Source of the DNA: Rubrivivax sp. | GTDB taxonomy: Bacteria; Pseudomonadota; Gammaproteobacteria; Burkholderiales; Burkholderiaceae_C | DNA: 32,022 bases | Reading direction: 5' to 3' | Assembly: GCA_004210455.1 (NCBI GenBank) | Contig: SEFA01000067.1 | Span: forward strand, 1-32,022 | Part shown: positions 16,897-24,640 of the stretch, piece after piece | Position numbering within the stretch: the stretch's first letter is position 1 | Layout: each line of letters starts with the position of its first letter | Made by a program: the position numbers and the translations under genes | The notes under the pieces: generated by a model | The model's input: only the letters and a program-made list of their open reading frames with translations | Told to the model about the DNA's origin: nothing | The model's database searches: none

Positions 16897-17457
16897 ATGA
16901 CGCACGCCGACCCGACCTTGGACCCGATCGTCTTCCTGAAGCAGCAGATCCGCACCGTGCCGGACTGGCCGTCGGCGGGCGTGCAGTTCCGCGACATCAC
17001 GCCGCTGCTGTCGAATCCCCGGGCGTTCCGGGTGCTGATCGACCAGTTCGTGCATCGCTACTTCGACGCGCGTCCCGATGCGATCGCGGGCCTGGACGCG
17101 CGGGGCTTCATCATCGGTTCGGTGCTCGCATATGAGCTGAACGTCGGTTTCGTGCCGATCCGCAAGCAGGGCAAGCTGCCCTTCACGACGGTGCAGGAGA
17201 CCTATGAGCTCGAGTACGGCAGCGCCACGGTGGAGATGCACACCGACGCGGTGAAGTCGGGGGACCGGGTGCTGCTCATCGACGACCTGATCGCGACCGG
17301 CGGCACGATGATGGCCGGCAAACGGCTGCTGGAGCGCCTGGGGGCCGAGGTCATCGAAGGCGCGGCCATCGTGGACCTGCCGGAGCTGGGCGGCTCGAAG
17401 CGGCTGCGCGATGGCGGGCTGAAGGTCTTCTCGCTGATCGAGTTCGAGGGGCACTGA
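16897..17457 (+). CDS. apt: adenine phosphoribosyltransferase
   Basis: Apt salvages adenine with PRPP to give AMP in the cytosol. The 186-residue product is of normal length and carries the PRPP-binding motif [13 protein letters not shown] at 126-138, [10 protein letters not shown] at 65-74 and the flexible-loop segment RKQGKLP at 89-95, all expected of the family. The start is ATG 16897. It is convergent with mnmE, the stops being 37 bp apart. A short GGGC-ATT-GCCC-like palindrome lies in that gap (about 17478-17493) without a T-tract, so a shared terminator is not clear. Confidence 0.97.
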   Translation: MTHADPTLDPIVFLKQQIRTVPDWPSAGVQFRDITPLLSNPRAFRVLIDQFVHRYFDARPDAIAGLDARGFIIGSVLAYELNVGFVPIRKQGKLPFTTVQETYELEYGSATVEMHTDAVKSGDRVLLIDDLIATGGTMMAGKRLLERLGAEVIEGAAIVDLPELGGSKRLRDGGLKVFSLIEFEGH

Positions 17458-17494
17458 AGCCGCTCTGGATCTGTGCAGCGGGCATTGCGCCCGA

Positions 17495-18871
17495 TCACTT
17501 CCCGATGCAGAACCGGCTGAAGATCTCCCCCAGCAGATCATCGGCGGTGAAGGCCCCGGTGATCTCACCGAGCGCGTCATGTGCGAGGCGCAGTTCCTCC
17601 GCCATCAGGTCCAGCGCCGGCGGCTGCGCCTCGGCCTGCAGCAAGGCCAGCTCGATGTGTTCGCGCGTGCGGCGCAGCGCCTGGACGTGGCGTTCCCGCG
17701 CGATGAAGAGGCCCTCCGGCACCGCGTGCCAGCCGACCTGCTCCAGCAGCTTGCCCCGCAGCGCGTCCAGGCCTTCACCCGTCTTCGCCGACAGCGTCAG
17801 CGCGCCTGCTGGCAAGGCCGCCGGCGCGTGCGCGTCGGCCTTGTTGTAGATCTGCAGGAGGCGTGCCGGATCGACACTCGCAAGGCGGCCGCGGATCTCG
17901 GCATCTTCCGACTCGTAGTCCGCATGGCCGACCCGCGTCAGGTCGTGCAGGAAAAGCACGACGTCCGCGTCCGCGATCGCGTCCCAGCTGCGCGCCACGC
18001 CGATGCGTTCGACCTCGTCCTCGGTGTCGCGCAGGCCCGCCGTGTCGCTGATGTGCAGCGGCACGCCCTCGATCTGGATCGTCTGGCTCAGCTTGTCCCG
18101 CGTCGTGCCGGGAATCGGCGTCACGATCGCCAGTTCCGCGCCCGCCAGCGCATTCAGCAGCGAGCTCTTGCCGACGTTGGGCTGCCCGGCCAGTACCACC
18201 TTGATGCCCTCGCGCAGGATCGCGCCCTGCCGGCTGCGGTCGAGCAAGGCCTCGACACGCACGAGCAGGCGCCTCAGCTTGCCCAGTGCGTCGGCCTGTT
18301 CGAGGAAATCGATCTCTTCCTCTGGGAAGTCCAGCGTCGCCTCGACGAGCATGCGCAGCTGGATCAGCCCGTCGCGCAAGCCGCCGACTTCGCCGCTCAG
18401 CGCTCCGGCCAGGGCGCGGCCCGCGCTGCGGGCCGCCGCTTCCGTGCTCGCGTCGATCAGGTCGGCGACCGCCTCGGCCTGCGCCAGGTCCAGCTTGCCG
18501 TTGAGGAAGGCGCGGCGCGTGAATTCGCCGGGCTCGGCCAAGCGCATCCGAAGCGCGGGGTCGGCCTCCAGGCATCGCGCGAGCAGGAGCTGCAGCACCA
18601 CCGGTCCGCCGTGAGCCTGCAGTTCCAGCACGTGTTCACCGGTGTACGAGTGCGGCGCCGGAAACAGCAGCGCCAGGCCATGGTCGATCGCCTCGCCCTG
18701 CGCGCTGCGGAAGGGCAGATAGGTCGCCTCGCGAGGCTTCAGCGCGCGGCCGCAGATCGCCGTCACCAGCGGTGTCAGGTCTTGAGGGGCGGAAACCCGG
18801 ACGATGCCGACCGCGCCCCGTCCGGGCGCGGTGGCGATGGCGGCGATGGGATCCTGATGTCGCGACAGCAT
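17495..18871 (-). CDS. mnmE: tRNA modification GTPase MnmE
   Basis: MnmE, with MnmG, modifies the wobble uridine (mnm5/cmnm5) of certain tRNAs, using a folate one-carbon unit and GTP hydrolysis. The 458-residue product has the N-terminal folate-binding domain (about 5-120), a helical domain and an inserted G domain. Visible are G1 GQPNVGKS (229-236), G2 TT (256-257), G3 DTAG (276-279) and G4 NKAD. It ends in the C-terminal CIGK that holds the catalytic cysteine. The stop is after K458. In many relatives it follows yidC directly; here a glycosyltransferase cassette and a small island lie between. It begins 31 nt after the GT39 stop. Confidence 0.97.
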   Translation of the reverse strand: MLSRHQDPIAAIATAPGRGAVGIVRVSAPQDLTPLVTAICGRALKPREATYLPFRSAQGEAIDHGLALLFPAPHSYTGEHVLELQAHGGPVVLQLLLARCLEADPALRMRLAEPGEFTRRAFLNGKLDLAQAEAVADLIDASTEAAARSAGRALAGALSGEVGGLRDGLIQLRMLVEATLDFPEEEIDFLEQADALGKLRRLLVRVEALLDRSRQGAILREGIKVVLAGQPNVGKSSLLNALAGAELAIVTPIPGTTRDKLSQTIQIEGVPLHISDTAGLRDTEDEVERIGVARSWDAIADADVVLFLHDLTRVGHADYESEDAEIRGRLASVDPARLLQIYNKADAHAPAALPAGALTLSAKTGEGLDALRGKLLEQVGWHAVPEGLFIARERHVQALRRTREHIELALLQAEAQPPALDLMAEELRLAHDALGEITGAFTADDLLGEIFSRFCIGK

Positions 18872-18902
18872 GGGCGCGATTGTCTCGCAGCCCTAGGAGG
18901 CG

Positions 18903-20492
18903 TCAGGGCCGGTCGGGATTCGAGACGGTCGTCGTCCCTGTCGGATCGGCCTGCAGGCGCTGCACGCTCAGTTCCTTGCCGAACCACTCGGTGCCCGTCA
19001 CCCGCGCGGGGGTGGTCAATCCCACCGAGGACGCATAACGCGCGCGCTGCACCACCCACAGGCTGCCACCCGGTGCGAGGGCCAGGTCGCGCGGCTCGCC
19101 GATGACGTAGGTGACGCCGTTGAACTCGACCCGGTCGCCGGTCTGCGTCAGGCTCAGGCACCGCACCCAGTCCGGACCCAGCTTGCGCTTGAGGGCCTGC
19201 CACGAGGCGTTGTCCGGCGGCAGGATCTCGAGCGGCCGACCCCACTGCGGCGTCGTGGCGTAGCGCATCACGCCCCAGTACACGCTGACGTTGGGCACCA
19301 CCACCAGGTCGCCGGGACGCACCGCCGCGGCGATCGCCCGCCCGGCGGGCGCGTAGTTCTCCGGCGGCAACTGGCGCTGCGACCAGGGCAGCGTCGTGGC
19401 CGCGAGGCAGAGCAGCAGCAGCGCCGCGCCGGCGCGCGCGGCCGGCGCGCCCAGGCGTGCCGCACCGAGTCCCGCCGCGATCGCCAGGAAGGGCAGCAGG
19501 TTCGCCGCGAACACCGGCGTCTTGTAGAGCGGCTTGCCGAACATGCCGATGCCCAGCGCCGCCAGCAGGCCCAGCACCGGCAGCCCCAGCAGGATCCGGC
19601 GACCGTCCGCCGTGCGCAGCGCCAGCGCGGCCATCCCGAGGAACACGAGGCCGCCGGCGATCAGGAAGGGGCTGTCGCTCTCCAGCGACCAGCCGGCGAT
19701 CATCGACGCCGGGTTGTGGAACAGTCCCGTCCAATGGCTGGGCGGCAGCGGCTCGGTCCCGCGGGAGAGCGCACTCAGCGGCAGCCAGGTCATCCCCACC
19801 AGCGTCAGCGCCTGCCAACGCGCCCAGCGCCAGCGACCGGCGCGGTCGCTGCGGGACCAGTCGACCCACAGCACGTTGAGCGCGATCAGTCCAACGAAGA
19901 GGAATTCGATCGCATGGCTGTAGGCCAGCAGCAGCTGGACCGTCACGAGCACGACGCCGACGCGCGTCGAACCGCCCTGGATCAGTCGCCGGCCCAGATG
20001 CCAGCTCAGCACCGCCAGCAGGGGCACCAGGCTGTACATGCGCAGGGTGCCGGCGGACCAGGCGAAGGTCGGCTGCACAACATAGAGCGCGCAGGCCCAC
20101 AGTGCCGCGGACGGGCCGTCGTGCCGCAGCGTCACGCGATGGACCGTCCACGCGGCGGCCAGCGCCAGCACGAGCGAACTCGCCAGCGCCCAGGCGTCCG
20201 AACCCGGCGCCCACGCGGTCCACCCCTTCAGCAGCAGGAACCAGGTCGGCGGGTGGATGTCGTTGCGCAGCATCTCCGACACGAAGGACGACAGCGGCTG
20301 CAGGCCGTGGGTGATGGCGATCACCTCGTCTTCCCACAGGCTGCCGCGCGCAGCCCAGAAGGCGACGGCGCCGATCAGCCCGATGGCGATCGCCAGGCCG
20401 CACAGCAGGCGCTCGACCCGGGACGACGGCGCGAAGCGGGGCGACGCCGAGGCGGACGTCCCCAAGGGCACGGAGATCGAAGGACGGTTCAT
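18903..20492 (-). CDS. GT39/ArnT-like membrane glycosyltransferase
   Basis: A 529-residue polytopic protein of the PMT/ArnT (glycosyltransferase family 39 and relatives) type, which moves a sugar from a polyprenyl-phosphate donor at the periplasmic face. The first helix (about 29-48) is followed by the acidic WEDE motif (53-56) in the first periplasmic loop and IHPPTWF (79-85), both hallmarks of the family. About ten further helices are present, then a soluble C-terminal part. Its ATG overlaps the GtrA-like stop (ATGA). With the GT2 and GtrA genes it forms a cassette: lipid-linked sugar synthesis, flipping and transfer. The acceptor (lipid, LPS or protein) is unknown. Confidence 0.85.
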   Translation of the reverse strand: MNRPSISVPLGTSASASPRFAPSSRVERLLCGLAIAIGLIGAVAFWAARGSLWEDEVIAITHGLQPLSSFVSEMLRNDIHPPTWFLLLKGWTAWAPGSDAWALASSLVLALAAAWTVHRVTLRHDGPSAALWACALYVVQPTFAWSAGTLRMYSLVPLLAVLSWHLGRRLIQGGSTRVGVVLVTVQLLLAYSHAIEFLFVGLIALNVLWVDWSRSDRAGRWRWARWQALTLVGMTWLPLSALSRGTEPLPPSHWTGLFHNPASMIAGWSLESDSPFLIAGGLVFLGMAALALRTADGRRILLGLPVLGLLAALGIGMFGKPLYKTPVFAANLLPFLAIAAGLGAARLGAPAARAGAALLLLCLAATTLPWSQRQLPPENYAPAGRAIAAAVRPGDLVVVPNVSVYWGVMRYATTPQWGRPLEILPPDNASWQALKRKLGPDWVRCLSLTQTGDRVEFNGVTYVIGEPRDLALAPGGSLWVVQRARYASSVGLTTPARVTGTEWFGKELSVQRLQADPTGTTTVSNPDRP

Positions 20493-20875
20493 GTTTGTCG
20501 GAAGGCCAGACGCTTGTAGGCGACGTAGCTGATGCAGGTCTGCAACGCCGTGGCGACGACGATGGCAGGCAGTGCCGCCAATCCGGCGTCGAGCAGCAGC
20601 CGATAGACGAGGTAGTTGAACAGGGCCATCGCGAGTGCGACGGCGCCGTAGCGCAATGCCTCACCCCCGCTGCGGCGGGCCTGGACGCGGTAGGTGAAGC
20701 GGCGGTTGGCCAGCCAAGTGAAGACCATCGCGGCGGCGATCGCGGGCACGCGTGCCCACGCGGCCGGCAGGCCGGTGCGGATCAGCAGCAGCGTCAGTCC
20801 GGCGTCGATGACGAAGCCCGTGCCTCCCACCAGGAGGAAGCGCAGGAACCCCGCTCCGGGCAGGCGCAGGCTCAT
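20489..20875 (-). CDS. GtrA-family membrane protein (putative lipid-linked sugar flippase)
   Basis: A 128-residue protein with four predicted membrane helices. LRFLLVGGTGFVIDAG at the N-terminus is typical of GtrA, and ANRRFTY lies in the middle, a strongly conserved family segment. GtrA proteins are thought to move polyprenyl-phosphate sugars across the inner membrane. ATG 20875 overlaps the GT2 stop and the stop overlaps the GT39 start, both as ATGA, so all three are translated together. Longer in-frame reading upstream is the shadow of the GT2 gene. Confidence 0.92.
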   Translation of the reverse strand: MSLRLPGAGFLRFLLVGGTGFVIDAGLTLLLIRTGLPAAWARVPAIAAAMVFTWLANRRFTYRVQARRSGGEALRYGAVALAMALFNYLVYRLLLDAGLAALPAIVVATALQTCISYVAYKRLAFRQT

Positions 20876-21897
20876 CGCCGCGGACGCGTTCTGAACTGCG
20901 TCAGTCCCAGGTAGACCATGCGTTTCTGCTCCAGCCGGCCGCGCGCGACGCTGTCCAGGATCAGCCCGCAGGTCAGCGCGATGCCGGCCAGCAGCACCAG
21001 TCCGGTCGCCAGCACCGCGGTCGGCAGGCGCGGCACCAGGCCGGTCTCGATGAAGGTCAGCAGCAGCGGCGCGCCCAGTCCCAGCGCCACCAGCGTCAGC
21101 AGGCCGGCGATCAGGCTGTAGAAACGCGCAGGCCGGATCTCCTTGAACAGCAGCACCAGCGTGCGCAGGATGCGCAGCGCGTCGCGCACCGTGTTGAGCT
21201 TGCTGACGCTGCCCTCCTGACGGCTGCCGTATTCGGTGGGATGCTCCTCGATCGGCATGCGCAGCTGGCTGGCGTGCACCGACATCTCGGTCTCGATCTC
21301 GAAGCCGGCAGCGACCGCCGGGAAGCTCTTCACGTAGCGGCGCGAGAACACGCGGTAGCCCGAGAAGATGTCGGTGAACAACCGCCCGAACAGCGTCTGG
21401 TACACCCCGTTGAACAGCCGGTTGCCGAAGCCATGTCCCGCGCGGTGGGCGTTGTCGTAGACGCCGCGGCGCGTGCCGACCACCATGTCCAGGTGGCCGT
21501 CGATCATGCGCTGCACCAGCAGCGGCGACATCGCCGGATCGTAGGTGCCGTCGCCGTCGGCCATCACGTAGATGTCGGTGTCGATGTCCGCGAACATGCG
21601 CCGCACCACGTTGCCCTTGCCCGGCCACGGCTCGTGGCGCACCACGGCGCCCGCGGCGCGCGCTTCCGACGCGGTGTTGTCGGTCGAGCGGTTGTCGTAG
21701 ACGAAGATCGTCGCCTCGGGCAGATGGCGGCGGAAGTCCTCCACCACGCGCCGGATCGAGAGCCCTTCGTTGTAGCAGGGCAGCAGCACGGCGACGCTGG
21801 GCCGGTAGCCGGCGGACTCGAAGGCGCCGACGGACGCCTCCTCGCGCGCGCGCTCCTGCGCACTCACCTGCGGGGGGCTGAGGGTGTCGGCGTTCAA
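20872..21897 (-). CDS. GT2-family polyprenyl-phosphate glycosyltransferase
   Basis: A 341-residue glycosyltransferase resembling dolichol-phosphate mannose synthase-like enzymes. It probably charges undecaprenyl phosphate with a sugar at the cytosolic face. The GT-A domain covers about 30-250, with LLPCYNEG at 38-45, YDNRSTDNT at 67-75 and the metal-binding DGD at 114-116. Two membrane helices (about 262-285 and 298-322) follow. No ATG is in frame near the domain. TTG 21897 is chosen because AAGGAG lies exactly 6 nt upstream. It is the first gene of the GT2-GtrA-GT39 operon, which may be followed by mnmE. Confidence 0.9.
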   Translation of the reverse strand: MNADTLSPPQVSAQERAREEASVGAFESAGYRPSVAVLLPCYNEGLSIRRVVEDFRRHLPEATIFVYDNRSTDNTASEARAAGAVVRHEPWPGKGNVVRRMFADIDTDIYVMADGDGTYDPAMSPLLVQRMIDGHLDMVVGTRRGVYDNAHRAGHGFGNRLFNGVYQTLFGRLFTDIFSGYRVFSRRYVKSFPAVAAGFEIETEMSVHASQLRMPIEEHPTEYGSRQEGSVSKLNTVRDALRILRTLVLLFKEIRPARFYSLIAGLLTLVALGLGAPLLLTFIETGLVPRLPTAVLATGLVLLAGIALTCGLILDSVARGRLEQKRMVYLGLTQFRTRPRR

Positions 21898-21903
21898 CTC
21901 GGG

Positions 21904-21909
21904 CTCCTT
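21904..21909 (-). promoter_or_regulatory. ribosome binding site that fixes a TTG start
   Basis: AAGGAG on the minus strand, 6 nt before TTG 21897, the GT2 start. There is no in-frame ATG or GTG with a comparable site. Confidence 0.8.
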
Positions 21910-21964
21910 GGAGAGGGGGCGGCTGGCCGTCCGGGCCGCCGCTCTTGATGTGTGGCGCGCAGAG

Positions 21965-21996
21965 CAATGCGGGACCGCGTGCACGGCCCCGCATTG
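21965..21996 (-). promoter_or_regulatory. hairpin in the leader of the GT2 operon
   Basis: Arms CAATGCGGG (21965-21973) and CCCGCATTG (21988-21996) form a 9-bp stem, with an inner CCG/CGG pair in the loop. It lies 67 nt before the GT2 TTG. It may be an operator palindrome or an RNA structure in the leader; no T-tract follows, so a simple terminator is unlikely. The rest of 21898-22138 shows no gene and no clear promoter. Confidence 0.4.
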
Positions 21997-22138
21997 TCGT
22001 AGATGGCGCGGGGAAGGCGTCGTCGCCGGCTCTCGTGAGCCCGCGCCTCGGGCCTCCGGTCCCCGCCCGTGCCGGTGACCCGGCAGCGGTCGGAGAAGCG
22101 ATCCCCGCATGCCTCGATTTAAGCCTCCGGCGCAGGCG

Positions 22139-22165
22139 AAAAAAAGCCCCCGGGGTGCGGGGGCT
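22139..22165 (-). terminator. Rho-independent terminator of the peptide island operon
   Basis: On the minus strand, AGCCCCCG and CGGGGGCT form an 8-bp stem with a 5-nt loop, followed by a run of Ts (complement of A 22139-22144). It lies 65 nt past the end of the leftward gene at 22230 and closes the island transcript. Confidence 0.9.
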
Positions 22166-22229
22166 CCTTCAGTGGACGTGCGGAATTACATGACACATGC
22201 TGGTGCCAGCAGCCCCGGCCCGGACTTCT

Positions 22230-23123
22230 TCACGCCAAGGCCTCAAGGTGCTCCCTCGCCATGCGCTGCACCATCGGATGGCGATCGTCTTCGGCCTGAC
22301 GCCAGAACGTCGAGGACAACTCCGGCGCAATGTTGTGGATGCACTCGTACGCCGCTACGCGCGCACGCCAATGGGCATCGCTCTCCGCCATCCGGATCAC
22401 AGTCGGCAATGCGTTCCGCGCCTTCATCAGGCTCAGGAAGGACAGCATGGAGATCTGAGCAGCCATCGGCACGGTAATCAGATGTGTCAGACGGGATTGC
22501 TCGATGTCGAATCCGTATTGATCCGGCACCCGACCTGTCGGGTCATTCACCAACAGATTCAACGAGATCGAAAACTCCTCCGCGGGCAGTTGGGTATGAA
22601 CGTCCTTCAGCGAGCGGAAGAACATCACCTTGCCTCGCGGGAGGGTCGTCCGTTCGAGGTGCTTCAAGTCCACAGGCTCGCCGACATATCCCTGGATGCT
22701 GTACGGATCGCATTCGTAGATCTCGGTCTCATATCCAGGGCCGAAATATCCCGCTGTCAGCAGGTGGAAATTGTGATTGTGCGCAAAACGGTAGGAATAG
22801 ATCCGTGCATCGTGCGAATCCGATCCGGCCCGGTTCACGGGAGGTTTCCAGATGACCGCCCGGACCTTGCATTGCCGGTCGGCATGCAGGATCAATGACT
22901 GACTGGACACTCCGAGTATCTCTCCGTGCTGCTCGATGTGTCGCATCAGGCCGGCCTGAAGCGCATTGATCAGCAGCATGCGGTCATTGGCCAGCATGGC
23001 GAGACGATCCGAGGCTTCGGCGATACTCGCTTCATCCTCGTATCTCACATGGGCATGGCAATAATCGACGAATTCTTTTAGCGGCAGGGTATCCCGGGTG
23101 CTGGGGAAAAAGCTGTGGGCCAT
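22230..23123 (-). CDS. unrecognised protein: possible cupin-like metal site plus HEAT-like C-terminus
   Basis: A 297-residue protein I do not recognise. Residues 1-80 are helical. The middle (about 85-195) looks like a beta barrel, with FAHNHNFHLL (H115, H117, H120), then ETEIYE (E132/E134) and later LPRG and DVHTQLP with H176. This HxH...E...H order recalls cupin-type metal enzymes, but it is only a pattern match. Residues 225-297 look like one or two HEAT-like helical repeats. The start is ATG 23123; GAGGA upstream overlaps the stop of the previous gene, so the two are translationally coupled. Base composition is lower in GC than the flanks. A peptide-modifying oxygenase is a hypothesis, not a finding. 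Confidence 0.75.
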   Translation of the reverse strand: MAHSFFPSTRDTLPLKEFVDYCHAHVRYEDEASIAEASDRLAMLANDRMLLINALQAGLMRHIEQHGEILGVSSQSLILHADRQCKVRAVIWKPPVNRAGSDSHDARIYSYRFAHNHNFHLLTAGYFGPGYETEIYECDPYSIQGYVGEPVDLKHLERTTLPRGKVMFFRSLKDVHTQLPAEEFSISLNLLVNDPTGRVPDQYGFDIEQSRLTHLITVPMAAQISMLSFLSLMKARNALPTVIRMAESDAHWRARVAAYECIHNIAPELSSTFWRQAEDDRHPMVQRMAREHLEALA

Positions 23124-23136
23124 GAGATCGGCTTCC

Positions 23137-24033
23137 TCAGGCGGTCGTTGGAATCAACTGCTCCACCGCCCGACGGGCGGCGGCGGAGAGAATCGGGTGG
23201 GGATCGTCGCAGGCGCTAATCAACAAGGGTTTGGCCGCCTCGAAGTCAAGCGCGCAGAGTGTTTGTATGGCGCTCCAGCGCACGAAATGATGCGGATCCT
23301 GGGCAATGCGGCGCAGTAATATGACGGCATCTTCTGAAGGTAAATCCTCGGCGAGTATCAGATGCTGAAGCACCTGCGCCACCATCTGCTTGCGGACCGG
23401 CGTGTCCGACGATGCCATGCAAAGCGTCGGCAGGCCAGTCTCCGTACTGAATTCCCAGCGCAGTGCTGCCGGCACCTTTGGGTAGAGCGTCAACAGCAAT
23501 ACCGGTGCGCGGATGGTGTTCTCGATGAGGTCGGTCCCGGCGCGCCAGTGGCGGGATTCGCCCTGGGCGAGCGTCTCTTCAACTCCGCGCTTCATGCAGG
23601 CGGTCGGATCGAAGACCCGGAGGTCGGCTCGCGGCGGAAACCTGTGGCGCCTGAAGGAATGTGGCGTGAATCCTAGATTGCCGATCAGGCAGTCGTGCTC
23701 CAGGGAGATCACGCTCTGCTTGCGATTGGGCTTTGGAATGGTGACGCGAAGCGAGAAAAGGCTGGATTCCGCGATGATCCATTCTTCGGAGGTCGTGGAG
23801 ATCCAGGGCACCTGGAATTTTTCGTCGTGATAGTTCTGCTCCAGGATCACCTCGGCCAGTCGTTCGGCCTCACCACTGTTCAGAAATCCGTTGAAGGCGG
23901 ATCGCCATTTTTCCAGGTTGTTTTCTGCCTCGACGTCGGGGGCGCTATGTATCGCGTCAAGGAGATGAGCCAGACTGGGGTAAGTCACAAGCCGTTCGGG
24001 GGTCAGGTAATCAGGTTGCGCGCTGATCTTCAC
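23137..24033 (-). CDS. unrecognised protein with HEAT-like C-terminus
   Basis: A 298-residue protein of unknown function. Residues 1-75 are helical. The middle (about 85-200) is beta-rich with several His/Arg residues (HDCLIGNLGFTPHSFRRHRF, 113-132), and roughly matches the central region of the downstream protein but lacks its HNH cluster. The C-terminus (about 210-298) has HEAT-type helical pairs, including DPHHFVRWSAIQTL and DPHPILSAAARRAV. GTG 24033 is preferred over TTG 24039, since AGGA is 8 nt from the GTG and only 2 nt from the TTG. It follows the small peptide gene by 88 nt and is 13 nt from the next gene. It may be a partner or a diverged copy of the downstream protein. Confidence 0.75.
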   Translation of the reverse strand: MKISAQPDYLTPERLVTYPSLAHLLDAIHSAPDVEAENNLEKWRSAFNGFLNSGEAERLAEVILEQNYHDEKFQVPWISTTSEEWIIAESSLFSLRVTIPKPNRKQSVISLEHDCLIGNLGFTPHSFRRHRFPPRADLRVFDPTACMKRGVEETLAQGESRHWRAGTDLIENTIRAPVLLLTLYPKVPAALRWEFSTETGLPTLCMASSDTPVRKQMVAQVLQHLILAEDLPSEDAVILLRRIAQDPHHFVRWSAIQTLCALDFEAAKPLLISACDDPHPILSAAARRAVEQLIPTTA

Positions 24034-24064
24034 GTTCAATGTCCTGGCTGAATAAACCTGCCGC

Positions 24065-24108
24065 CTGTCAGACAGCAGGTGTTCCGCGCGGCGTTTGGTA
24101 CGCCGCGC
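24065..24108 (-). promoter_or_regulatory. hairpins between the peptide gene and the two large island genes
   Basis: A strong 9-bp stem, GCGCGGCGT/ACGCCGCGC (24086-24094/24100-24108, 5-nt loop), is followed by a small CTGTC/GACAG stem (24065-24069/24071-24075). Both lie in the 88-nt gap after the peptide stop. No T-tract follows. They could protect the peptide mRNA or reduce read-through into the two large genes, as is common after RiPP precursor genes. Confidence 0.5.
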
Positions 24109-24121
24109 CGGGCGTCCTGAA

Positions 24122-24232
24122 TTACAGGATGAACAGGATGGTGATGACCACGCCCCACTCAGCCGATTGCTTGGTCGCCGGAGCGACGTCGTCGGACAGG
24201 TTTTCCAGGAAAACGGATTGACGCTTGTTCAT
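24122..24232 (-). CDS. 36-residue peptide, candidate precursor of a modified peptide
   Basis: A small gene not recognised as any known family. The product starts MNKRQSVFLENL, continues with an acidic and polar stretch (SDDVAPATKQS) and ends AEWGVVITILFIL, a very hydrophobic tail, then TAA. ATG 24232 has AAGAG 9 nt upstream. It is the first gene of a leftward set, followed by a hairpin and the two HEAT-domain proteins. A polar leader plus a distinct C-terminal core is the layout of many ribosomally made, modified peptides. There are no Cys, and the only Ser/Thr in the tail is T31, so lanthionine chemistry is excluded. Alternatives are a small membrane-active peptide or a signalling peptide. 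Coding status is supported by position, a binding site and composition only. Confidence 0.55.
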   Translation of the reverse strand: MNKRQSVFLENLSDDVAPATKQSAEWGVVITILFIL

Positions 24233-24565
24233 TTTGCTTAACTCTTGATGATTGATGAAACGGCTGACGAAATTTCTGTTTCGGCTGCCGGTAACAATCC
24301 TAGATGATGGTGTTGTTCGACTACCCTGTAAGCATTTTCTATTGACGATTTCCAGATTAGCAAAATATGGAAGAATCTTCTTTATTTCCCCTCTTAGGTG
24401 GGATGTTCACTGCGGGCCATTCGTGAGCCAGCAGGTCCAAAAGCATCTCCCTGTTAAATGTTCGTCAAAATCATGTTTGATTGAAGTCAAACAATCCAGG
24501 AAAGCCCGACTGTTGGATTCGGCGCAAAGGCAGGCGCTGCCGACCGAGGATTCCATGCAGCAATG
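24233..24565. other. AT-rich non-coding block upstream of the peptide gene
   Basis: This stretch is far richer in A/T than the rest (26 G/C in 60 bases at 24361-24420 by hand count). It should hold the promoter of the peptide operon. No convincing sigma-70 pair was found; TTGCTA at 24363-24358 on the minus strand is a possible -35 without a good -10. A 29-codon minus-strand reading frame (24357-24446) is probably chance. The plus-strand frame through the block shows no domain. It is probably foreign DNA or a regulatory region. Confidence 0.5.
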
Positions 24566-24608
24566 AAAAAGGGCCGGCGACAACACCCGAAGGTGATGTC
24601 GCCGGCCC
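24566..24608 (-). terminator. Rho-independent terminator after yidC
   Basis: A long hairpin: GGGCCGGCGACA (24571-24582) pairs with TGTCGCCGGCCC (24597-24608), and an inner CACC-CGAA-GGTG continues the stem across an A-A mismatch. On the minus strand it is followed by five Ts (complement of A 24566-24570). It lies 33 nt past the yidC stop. Confidence 0.95.
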
Positions 24609-24640
24609 CTGGAGGCGCGGCGGACTGGAAGTCCGGAGGG

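Noticed and set aside
17477-17494. Palindrome between apt and mnmE as a shared terminator
   Set aside because: The stem is only about 5 bp and no T-tract is present on either strand.
24357-24446. 29-codon minus-strand frame upstream of the peptide gene
   Set aside because: GGGAG abuts its ATG, leaving no spacing. An in-frame TTG is better spaced but has no other support, and the composition is that of the surrounding AT-rich block.
24252-24566. 104-codon plus-strand frame across the AT-rich block
   Set aside because: No recognisable domain or binding site. It runs antisense to the expected promoter of the peptide operon and into the yidC terminator.
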